Made by a program: the position numbers and the translations under genes | Notes under the pieces: generated by a model | What the model was told of the DNA's origin: nothing | The model's input: the letters and a program-made list of their open reading frames with translations, nothing else | The model's database searches: none | Shown here: one piece after another, positions 11,468-20,929 of the stretch | Layout of the letters: each line of letters starts with the position of its first letter | Numbering within the stretch: position 1 is the first letter of the stretch | Assembly: GCA_958295665.1 (NCBI GenBank) | Contig: OY282558.1 | Span: 28,169,045 to 28,233,044, forward strand | Length of the DNA: 64,000 bases | Source of the DNA: Tipula vernalis | Taxonomy: Eukaryota > Arthropoda > Insecta > Diptera > Tipulidae | Reading direction: 5' to 3'

Positions 11468-12768
11468 CCTGATCTGACTAATTTTGATTTGTTCTGGGGG
11501 CGAGAATCGTTTCCTTCCTGTTAAAGAGTTAATTATTCTAAACATATTAGGCCCTGGTTTAATGCGCTCTACACTATTCACGAAGGTATTCCTAAGGTGA
11601 ATCCTCATGTTTTCGTTAATCAGTATTGTTAGGCAATTAATTTGTGACCTTAATCTTTGGAATTTTGAAGTGTTCGAGTTAAAAGTTTTCCTACGTTCTC
11701 TATCCAGTGCTTTTCTAAGTTGGTTCCTTTCTCTAAATAGATTTTCTAACAATGGGGGCAAATTGGCATATTTATTATAAGTTTTTGTTTTCCTTTTTTA
11801 GCAATGATCACAAACACTATTGATCTCCTTAGTGATCAACTCAATGTACTTATCAATTTCAACATTGGTAAGATTTCTTTCTCTGTCTATATGGATCTGA
11901 TCTAACTTCTGAGAAGCAATATGGTAAAAATAATCCCAGTCAGTGTTTCTATATTCCACAAAACTAACGGGTGGTTTTAACAAGAACTTTAGAGAGTCTG
12001 AGAGTTTAATATCGACTTCAATTGCCATATGATCTGAGAAGCTAACTAAGTTCCTGATTACAATGACGGCTGATGTGGTACTATGTGGATCAGTTGCGAT
12101 ATAGAGCTTCATAACCAGTAACTGAGAGCCCGTCCCGTTATATTGTCGGATGTATCCCAGTCAGTACATCTGGCATTAAAATCCCCTCCAATAATACATG
12201 AATCGTATGTTTCCCCTGTGGAATTAATCGTGTCAAGATCTCTCTTGAGTTGACTGAAATTTGTTCCAGAGGGAACATAAATTGATATTACTAATATTGA
12301 TCCTGTTTCTAAACTGATTTCTAATGCGGTTGTTTCTAAGCTATTAATATTTTTAATTTCTATTTTGAGATTTTAAAATTACATTTAATGATTATAGCAG
12401 TGCCACGAGTACCCTCTACTTTGTCTGTTCTAATTATGTTATAATTAGGAAATTGAAGTCTATTTTTAATGTTTAATAGTGTTTCCTGGATAAGCAATAT
12501 GTCGGGCTTATATTTTCTCAATAAATTGTCTAACTCGACGCGTCTCGCACAATTATACACGGAGTTACAATTTAATGAGATTATTTTTAAATTTTTTATT
12601 TCAAACATATATTGAACATAAAAGAGATGAGAGCCGACTGTTTCTCTGTTTTATCACCCAAGTTTTTATAATGTGGTACGAATTCATTTATCTTACTAAT
12701 TAAGTCCACAAAATCTAACCCAAAAAGTTCGCGACACTCTGATTTAATGAAACCAAAATTGCTTTGAT
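11468..12768 (-). pseudogene. LINE family B fragment: ORF1 tail, endonuclease and linker
   Basis: Minus-strand remnant nearly identical to 34,627-36,002. It covers the last residues of ORF1, the APE-type endonuclease start (SLNCNSVYNCARRVE and LLIQETLL, 12,608 down) and the SFSDHMAIEVD end of the endonuclease (about 12,040), then the linker with RKALDRERRK before the RT. Relative to the other copy it lacks about 79 bases near 12,063 and carries frameshifts; the RT and 3' end are missing. It ends at exactly the same 5' truncation point as the 36-kb copy and is followed by the same ATTGAGAATTAAA (12,769 on). That points to a DNA-level copy, not a separate retrotransposition. Confidence 0.88.
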
Positions 12769-12861
12769 TGAGAATTAAAATTTTTTCATTTCAAAAATCT
12801 TTATTAATATTTTTATGTAATTATGTACAGTATTGTTTTGACAATTTTTTTTTCTACAGTA

Positions 12862-12870
12862 ACCTTTAGG
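12862..12870. repeat. 9-bp target site duplication, left (ACCTTTAGG)
   Basis: ACCTTTAGG here is repeated exactly at 20,672-20,680, immediately outside the two ends of the foldback-like element. Nine-base duplications are typical of Mutator-like and foldback (FB) elements. Confidence 0.9.
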
Positions 12871-13123
12871 ACGTATGTGAAGTTAGCCCGAAAAAAGGCC
12901 TTTTCATCCCGAAAAAAAATTTGATGTGTCTTGGCTAAATTCAATTTAAAAAGCATTTCAGCACGAAAAATTATAGAAATAAAAGAAAATTACACTCCAT
13001 CCCGAAAAAAAATATTTACCTGAAACAAGATTTTTAGTCATTTTTTTCAGGGGTTCATATTTTTAAATCTGATACAAATAAAAGAATTTCAGCACGAAAA
13101 TAATAAAAAACAACTCAAAATAA
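12871..13123 (+). repeat. Outer terminal inverted repeat, left
   Basis: About 253 bases matching the complement of 20,417-20,671 with only a few differences. It contains short internal repeats of the form YCCCGAAAAAA and CAGCACGAAAA (near 12,888, 12,907, 12,961, 12,999 and 13,090), which resemble transposase-binding subrepeats of other foldback elements. The 181-bp array starts directly after it. Confidence 0.88.
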
Positions 13124-16100
13124 CATACGATGAGGATAAGGGTTTTTCCGAAACAATTTTTCATTCAATAGTTTTGGTTGAGCGATTATTAAAAATGCTC
13201 ATATGTTAACCAATGTATCTCTGTTCACAGAGGTTTGCATGTATAGCGGTAAATGGCATGTGAATGACCAGCCCTTTGAGAAAAAACACCCGTAATGGCA
13301 TTACCATACGATGAGGATAAGGGTTTCTCCGAAACAATTTTTCATTCTATAGTTTTGGTTGAGCGATTATTAAAAATGCTCATATGTTAACCAATGTATC
13401 TCTGTTCACAGAGGTTTGCATGTATAGCGGTAAATGGCATGTGAATGACCAGCCCTTTGAGAAAAAACACCCGTAATGGTATTACCATACGATGAGAATA
13501 AGGTTTTTTCCGAAACAATTTTTCATTCAATAGTTTTGGTTGAGCGATTATTAAAAATGCTCATATGTTAACCAATGTATCTCTGTTCACAGAGGTTTGC
13601 ATGTATAGCGGTAAATGGCATGTGAATGACCAGCACTTTGAGAAAAAACACCCGTAATGGCATTACCATACGATGAGGATAAGGGATATTCCATAACCAT
13701 TTTTCATTCAATAGTTTTGGTTGAGCGATTATTAAAAATGCTCATATGTTAACCAATGTATCTCTGTTCACAGAGGTTTGCATGTATAGCGGTAAATGGC
13801 ATGTGAATGACCAGCCCTTTGAGAAAAAACACCCGTAATGGCATTACCATACGATGAGGATAAGGGTTTCTCCGAAACAATTTTTCATTCTATAGTTTTG
13901 GTTGAGCGATTATTAAAAATGCTCATATGTTAACCAATGTATCTCTGTTCACAGAGGTTTGCATATATAGCGGTAAATGGCATGTGAATGACCAGCCCTT
14001 TGAGAAAAAACACCCGTAATGGCATTACCATACGATGAGGATAAGGATTTTTCCGAAACAATTTTTCATTCAATAGTTTTGGTTGAGCGATTATTAAAAA
14101 TGCTCATATGTTAACCAATGTATCTCTGTTCACAGAGGTTTGCATATATAGCGGTAAATGGCATGTGAATGACCAGCCCTTTGAGAAAAAACACCCGTAA
14201 TGGCATTACCATACGATGAGGATAAGGGTTTCTCCGAAACAATTTTTCACTCTACAGTTTTGGTTGAGCGATTATTAAAAATGCTCATATGTTAACCAAT
14301 GTATCTCTGTTCACAGAGGATTGCATATATAGCGGTAAATGGCATGTGAATGACCAGCCCTTTGAGAAAAAACACCCGTAATGGCATTACCATACGATGA
14401 GGATAAGGGTTTCTCCGAAACAATTTTTCATTCTATAGTTTCGGTTGAGCGATTATTAAAAATGCTCATATGTTAACCAATGTTTCTCTGTTCACAGAGG
14501 TTTGCATGTATAGCGGTAAATGGCATGTGAATGACCAGCCCTTTGAGAAAAAACACCCGTAATGGCATTACCATACGATGAGGATAAGGGTTTTTCCGAA
14601 ACAATTTTTCACTCTACAGTTTTGGTTGAGCGATTATTAAAAATGCTCATATGTTAACCAATGTATCTCTGTTCACAGAGGTTTGCATGTATAGCGGTAA
14701 ATGGCATGTGAATGACCAGCACTTTGAGAAAAAACACCCGTAATGGCATTACCATACGATGAGGATAAGGGATATTCCATAACCATTTTTCATTCAATAG
14801 TTTTGGTTGAGCGATTATTAAAAATGCTCATATGTTAACCAATGTATCTCTGTTCACAGAGGTTTGCATGTATAGCGGTAAATGGCATGTGAATGACCAG
14901 CCCTTTGAGAAAAAACACCCGTAATGGCATTACCATACGATGAGGATAAGGGTTTCTCCGAAACAATTTTTCATTCAATAGTTTTGGTTGAGCGATTATT
15001 AAAAATGCTCATATGTTAACCAATGTATCTCTGTTCACAGAGGTTTGCATGTATAGCGGTAAATGGCATGTGAATGACCAGCCCTTTGAGAAAAAACACC
15101 CGTAATGGCATTACCATACGATGAGGATAAGGGATATTCCATAACCATTTTTCATTCAATAGTTTTGGTTGAGCGATTATTAAAAATGCTCATATGTTAA
15201 CCAATGTATCTCTGTTCACAGAGGTTTGCATGTATAGCGGTAAATGGCATGTGAATGACCAGCACTTTGAGAAAAAACACCCGTAATGGCATTACCATAC
15301 GATGAGGATAAGGGATATTCCATAACCATTTTTCATTCAATAGTTTTGGTTGAGCGATTATTAAAAATGCTCATATGTTAACCAATGTATCTCTGTTCAC
15401 AGAGGTTTGCATGTATAGCGGTAAATGGCATGTGAATGACCAGCACTTTGAGAAAAAACACCCGTAATGGCATTACCATACGATGAGGATAAGGGATATT
15501 CCATAACCATTTTTCATTCAATAGTTTTGGTTGAGCGATTATTAAAAATGCTCATATGTTAACCAATGTATCTCTGTTCACAGAGGTTTGCATGTATAGC
15601 GGTAAATGGCATGTGAATGACCAGCCCTTTGAGAAAAAACACCCGTAATGGCATTACCATACGATGAGGATAAGGGATATTCCATAACCATTTTGCATTC
15701 AATAGTTTTGGTTGAGCGATTATTAAAAATGCTCATATGTTAACCAATGTATCTCTGTTCACAGAGGTTTGCATATATAGCGGTAAATGGCATGTGAATG
15801 ACCAGCCCTTTGAGAAAAAACACCCGTAATGGCATTACCATACGATGAAGATAAGGGTTTTTCCGAAACAATTTTTCATTCAATAGTTTTGGTTGAGCGA
15901 TTATTAAAAATGCTCATATGTTAACCAATGTATCTCTGTTCACAGAGGTTTGCATGTATAGCGGTAAATGGCATGTGAATGACCAGCCCTTTGAGAAAAA
16001 ACACCCGTAATGGCATTACCATACGATGAGGATAAGGGATATTCCATAACCATTTTGCATTCAATAGTTTTGGTTGAGCGATTATTAAAAATGCTCATAT

Positions 16101-16400
16101 GTTAACCAATGTATCTCTGTTCACAGAGGTTTGCATGTATAGCGGTAAATGGCATGTGAATGACCAGCCCTTTGAGAAAAAACACCCGTAATGGCATTAC
16201 CATACGATGAGGATAAGGGTTTTTCCGAAACAATTTTTCATTCTATAGTTTTGGTTGAGCGATTATTAAAAATGCTCATAATGTTAACCAATGTATCTCT
16301 GTTCACAGAGGTTTGTAGATATAGCGGTAAATAGCTAGTGAATGACTAGCCCTTTGAGAAAAAACACCTATAGTGTCATTACCATACGATGAGGATAAGG
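13124..16400 (+). repeat. Left array: about 18 units of a 181-bp tandem repeat
   Basis: The marker CATACGATGAGGATAAG recurs at 13,124, 13,305, 13,486, 13,667 and on to 16,384, an exact 181-base period with 18 intervals. Two unit types alternate irregularly, one with TCCGAAACAATTTTTC and one with ATTCCATAACCATTTT. Each unit holds the palindromes CTCTGTTCACAGAG (6-bp arms), GTAATGGCATTAC (13 bp) and CATATG. The last unit (16,200-16,383) is the most diverged. No ORF runs through the array. Confidence 0.95.
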
Positions 16401-16865
16401 GGTTTTATGGGTTATCGGGTTTATTCAGTAGAATATTTGTGGTAAGTCTCATTTTAGCGCAACACTATAAACCAAATAGCATAAATTCAGAGGTTGGCTC
16501 ATTTAGAGACTATATAGTTCAAGATCGTACATTGTGAAATTTAAATCACTCAGTGCCCTTTTGATTCGAGTCATATGGCTCTTGCAACAAATTTTTGAAA
16601 ATTAACAAATTGACGAATTTCGCATGGACACATGTGTACTCTTCGTTCTCTAGCCTTGGCATAATCATTCTTGCAGGATAGCCCGTTTATAGGGATCCTC
16701 GTTCATACAACCATTCATATGGAGCGCCCAAGTCAATGGGATCCATTTCACTTTCGACAGAGAGCCCGTTTATAGGGATCTTCTTTCATTTCCAAGAGAA
16801 ACGAAACATCGAGTCAGACAGTTGGTTGACGGTTTTGTCGCCCCTTTGGGTCATTTAATTAATAA
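16401..16865. other. Left core of the foldback-like element
   Basis: Unique sequence between the left array and the core ORF stop. It contains a short direct repeat, GCCCGTTTATAGGGATC (at 16,681 and 16,766), each followed by a similar CTTCATTTC-like segment. No convincing ORF. It may hold the 3' end of the core gene's transcript. Confidence 0.5.
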
Positions 16866-17513
16866 TTAATAATTATTAATTAAAAACGTCCTTATTCCAC
16901 ACAAAATTCGTCGGTTTATTAATTTTAAAAAAAATTTTGCAAGGGTCCTACGGCTCAGATCTGAATCTTTAAAATGGTCACAAATATTGGTTGTTAGTTT
17001 ACCATTTGTATTAAAATTCGAGGAGTGCTGAATAACTGCTAAATTATTCGTTTCACCAGACAAAATTTCTATTCTTTCCTCAGTCAAATTTTCTACTAAT
17101 ACTAATGGATTCGATTCAAATTCATCTAGTATATTTTGATTAGTTAATGGCGAAAGATCGGTAAAATTATTTTCCACAAGATTTACATGATTGTCTTGGA
17201 TTTCTGTATTAAGTGTTGTACACATTACATTACAATTAAATTCTATCACGGGTGATAGATCTTTATTTTGGTTGCAAGTGGTATCACTTCTTAAATAATT
17301 GCGCCATATATTATACAAACGAGTACGATTCAAAAAACTATTATTTATACAAAGGTATTGGCATATTTGAGTCATATCATGACACTTTGAAGTAGTGAAC
17401 TTAACACTTGCAAACGACAATTTTTCAATCGCATATTTCACAGCGCCTACGGTAATTGCGCTTCTTTTCTTTTTATAATTAGATCTGATTTTTTTTTTAT
17501 TCATTTTTCCCAT
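16866..17513 (-). CDS. Core ORF of the foldback-like element, 215 aa, function unknown
   Basis: The only sizeable ORF in the element. The N-terminus is strongly basic (MGKMNKKKIRSNYKKKRSAI), like a nuclear localisation or DNA-binding tail. Next comes a segment with two spaced Cys (SKCHDMTQICQYLC) and the motif FLNRTRLYNIWRNYL, then an acidic, Asn-rich middle, and a C-terminus ending IRTFLINNY at a run of TAA triplets. I do not recognise a catalytic domain. It is far shorter than a MULE/NOF transposase, so it could be an N-terminal exon, a truncated transposase or an accessory protein. Its position between the arms suggests an element-encoded role. The start is the first Met; a second Met lies three codons on. 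Short repeats upstream (17,535-17,700) may be regulatory. Confidence 0.55.
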   Translation of the reverse strand: MGKMNKKKIRSNYKKKRSAITVGAVKYAIEKLSFASVKFTTSKCHDMTQICQYLCINNSFLNRTRLYNIWRNYLRSDTTCNQNKDLSPVIEFNCNVMCTTLNTEIQDNHVNLVENNFTDLSPLTNQNILDEFESNPLVLVENLTEERIEILSGETNNLAVIQHSSNFNTNGKLTTNICDHFKDSDLSRRTLAKFFLKLINRRILCGIRTFLINNY

Positions 17514-17529
17514 TTTAAAGTAGAATTAT

Positions 17530-17700
17530 CCTTAAGAAAGCCGAGGTCAAATATTTTTTAATGTTTCAAACAATATCAAAATGTTAGCGTTAATTAGAAT
17601 GTCCTAAAAGAAAGCCGAGGTCAAAAATACAATATTCAACAGTAAAAATTAAAATCAGGTCACAAAAACAGAATGTCCGGGAGAAAGGCGAGGTCGATTT
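17530..17700 (-). promoter_or_regulatory. Three spaced repeats upstream of the core ORF
   Basis: AAGCCGAGGTCAAA-like motifs occur at about 17,535, 17,609 and 17,683 (the last as AAGGCGAGGTCGAT), spaced about 74 bases, each preceded by an AAGAAA or GAGAAA run. They lie just upstream of the 215-codon minus-strand ORF. They could be promoter or transposase-binding repeats; the function is inferred only from position. Confidence 0.4.
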
Positions 17701-17889
17701 AGTTTTTAAAAAAACTTTTTTAGTATATGAAATAATCAAAAAAACACGAGGAAATCACAAAAACAAAACGAAACGCACACGGCAAAATCTGAATTGGTAT
17801 TAAAATAGAAATGAGAAAAAAATTCCTTTTATACTCGTGCCGAAAATTTTTATTTTTAGGTTTAACAAATCGTTTTTTGTCGATTTATC

Positions 17890-20145
17890 GGTCATGCGAG
17901 CATTTTTAATAATCGCTCAACAAAAACTATAGAGTGAAAAATTGTTTCGGAAAAACCCTTATCCTCATCGTATGGTAATGCCATTACGGGTGTTTTTTCT
18001 CAAAGGGCTGGTCATTCACATGCCATTTACCGCTATACATGCAAACCTCTGTGAACAGAGATACATTGGTTAACATATGAGCATTTTTAATAATCGCTCA
18101 ACCAAAACTATTGAATGAAAAATGGTTATGGAATATCCCTTATCCTCATCGTATGGTAATGCCATTACGGGTGTTTTTTCTCAAAGGGCTGGTCATTCAC
18201 ATGCCATTTACCGCTATACATGCAAACCTCTGTGAACAGAGATACATTGGTTAACATATGAGCATTTTTAATAATCGCTCAACCAAAACTATTGAATGCA
18301 AAATGGTTATGGAATATCCCTTATCCTCATCGTATGGTAATGCCATTACGGGTGTTTTTTCTCAAAGGGCTGGTCATTCACATGCCATTTACCGCTATAC
18401 ATGCAAACCTCTGTGAACAGAGATACATTGGTTAACATATGAGCATTTTTAATAATCGCTCAACCAAAACTATTGAATGAAAAATTGTTTCGGAAAAACC
18501 CTTATCTTCATCGTATGGTAATGCCATTACGGGTGTTTTTTCTCAAAGGGCTGGTCATTCACATGCCATTTACCGCTATATATGCAAACCTCTGTGAACA
18601 GAGATACATTGGTTAACATATGAGCATTTTTAATAATCGCTCAACCAAAACTATTGAATGCAAAATGGTTATGGAATATCCCTTATCCTCATCGTATGGT
18701 AATGCCATTACGGGTGTTTTTTCTCAAAGGGCTGGTCATTCACATGCCATTTACCGCTATACATGCAAACCTCTGTGAACAGAGATACATTGGTTAACAT
18801 ATGAGCATTTTTAATAATCGCTCAACCAAAACTATTGAATGAAAAATTGTTTCGGAAAAATCCTTATCCTCATCGTATGGTAATGCCATTACGGGTGTTT
18901 TTTCTCAAAGGGCTGGTCATTCACATGCCATTTACCGCTATATATGCAAACCTCTGTGAACAGAGATACATTGGTTAACATATGAGCATTTTTAATAATC
19001 GCTCAACCAAAACTATAGAATGAAAAATTGTTTCGGAGAAACCCTTATCCTCATCGTATGGTAACGCCATTACGGGTGTTTTTTCTCAAAGGGCTGGTCA
19101 TTCACATGCCAATTACCGCTATATATGCAAACCTCTGTGAACAGAGATACATTGGTTAACATATGAGCATTTTTAATAATCGCTCAACCAAAACTGTAGA
19201 GTGAAAAATTGTTTCGGAAGAACCCTTATCCTCATCGTATGGTAATGCCATTACGGGTGTTTTTTCTCAAAGGGCTGGTCATTCACATGCCATTTACCGC
19301 TATACATGCAAACCTCTGTGAACAGAGAAACATTGGTTAACATATGAGCATTTTTAATAATCGCTCAACCGAAACTATAGAATGAAAAATTGTTTCGGAG
19401 AAACCCTTATCCTCATCGTATGGTAATGCCATTACGGGTGTTTTTTCTCAAAGGGCTGGTCATTCACATGCCATTTACCGCTATATATGCAAACCTCTGT
19501 GAACAGAGATACATTGGTTAACATATGAGCATTTTTAATAATCGCTCAACCAAAACTATAGAATGAAAAATTGTTTCGGAAAAATCCTTATCCTCATCGT
19601 ATGGTAATGCCATTACGGATGTTTTTTCTCAAAGGGCTGGTCATTCACATGCCATTTACCGCTATATATGCAAACCTCTGTGAACAGAGATACATTGGTT
19701 AACATATGAGCATTTTTAATAATCGCTCAACCAAAACTATAGAATGAAAAATTGTTTCGGAGAAACCCTTATCCTCATCGTATGGTAATGCCATTACGGG
19801 TGTTTTTTCTCAAAGGGCTGGTCATTCACATGCCATTTACCGCTATATATGCAAACCTCTGTGAACAGAGATACATTGGTTAACATATGAGCATTTTTAA
19901 TAATCGCTCAACCAAAACTATTGAATGAAAAATTGTTTCGGAAAAACCCTTATCTTCATCGTATGGTAATGCCATTACGGGTGTTTTTTCTCAAAGGGCT
20001 GGTCATTCACATGCCATTTACCGCTATATATGCAAACCTCTGTGAACAGAGATACATTGGTTAACATATGAGCATTTTTAATAATCGCTCAACCAAAACT
20101 ATTGAATGAAAAATGGTTATGGAATATCCCTTATTACCATCATAT
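17890..20145 (-). repeat. Right array: about 12 units of the 181-bp repeat, inverted
   Basis: The complement of the left unit, with the marker CCTCATCGTATGG at 17,967 and every 181 bases to about 20,143, plus a partial unit at the inner edge (from about 17,895). The two unit types of the left array appear here too, including the rare variants TTCATCGTATGG (18,508 and 19,956) and AGAGAAACATTGG (about 19,325). Six units fewer than the left arm. Confidence 0.95.
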
Positions 20146-20416
20146 GGTAATGGCGGTCTTGTTGCTTATATTTGTAGGCCCATCTAAGCAAATGCCTTAT
20201 TCCGATATCTTTCGACCTTCGTGAATAAACATATGGTATATGGTATATCGTGGTAGTTAATCGTATACATTTCTTTAAAAAAATGTATTTTGTTTTCCAG
20301 TGTGTTTTGTGATATAAGTATAACATGTTATGTATAATTTATAAATGAAAAACACTACTAACAATGAAAAAAATATTTGTTTTCAGATATAAATTTAATA
20401 TTTTTGGGGTTCAATT
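20146..20416. other. Right-arm spacer absent from the left arm
   Basis: About 270 bases lie between the right array and the outer inverted repeat, while on the left the array abuts the outer repeat directly. The 69-codon minus-strand ORF here (20,117-20,326) has no recognisable features. Small palindromes built on CATATG are present. Either the left arm lost this part or the right arm gained it. Confidence 0.6.
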
Positions 20417-20671
20417 GTTATTTTGAGTTGTTTTTTATTATTTTCGTGCTGAAATTCTTTTATTTGTATCAGATTTAAAAATATGAACCCCTGAAAAAAA
20501 ATGACTAAAAATCTTGTTTCAGGTAAATATTTTTTTTCGGGATGGAGTGTAATTTTCTTTTATTTCTATAATTTTTCGTGCTGAAATGCTTTTTATATTG
20601 AATTTAGCCAAGACACATCAAATTTTTTTTCGGGATGAAAAGGCCTTTTTTCGGGCTAACTTCACATACGT
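20417..20671 (-). repeat. Outer terminal inverted repeat, right
   Basis: Complement of 12,871-13,123, ending CTAACTTCACATACGT directly before the second ACCTTTAGG (20,672-20,680). The few differences from the left end include a T/A change near 20,600 and a one-base change in a T run. Confidence 0.88.
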
Positions 20672-20767
20672 ACCTTTAGGTTTTATATAGATTTGTGTTT
20701 ATTGTAATAGTTTTATTTTGAATGCATTGCGGCAACTTGGCAGTGAGGATTGTTTTCCCCCGAATAT

Positions 20768-20804
<37 letters not shown>

Positions 20805-20929
20805 GTGTTATCTTAAAACTATTATTTACAATATTTACAACTTACGAACTATCTTAATACTAACTACCCTAATCTTAGATTACAATGCTAAGCGCAATAA
20901 TTTGTATAAACATGAACATGTCGAGCTGT

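Larger units (their letters stand above)
12871..20671. mobile_element. 7.8-kb foldback-like transposon with inverted 181-bp repeat arrays
   Basis: The ends ACGTATGTGAAGTTAGCCCG and complement are perfect over at least the first 50 bases and near-perfect for about 255 bp. A 9-bp duplication (ACCTTTAGG) flanks the whole. Inside each end lies a long array of one 181-bp unit, in opposite orientation on the two sides (about 18 units left, 12 right), around a core of about 1.5 kb with one minus-strand ORF. Very long inverted repeats made of tandem subunits, unequal arm lengths and a 9-bp duplication are the hallmarks of Drosophila FB elements, which belong with Mutator-like (MULE) transposons. The repeat unit is far longer than the short FB subunits, so this is related in architecture, not shown to be the same family. 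Confidence 0.88.

Noticed and set aside
13124..20145. Regular repeats resembling a CRISPR array
   Set aside because: The 181-bp units are contiguous without unique spacers, occur in inverted arms of a transposon with target duplications, and the DNA is eukaryotic.
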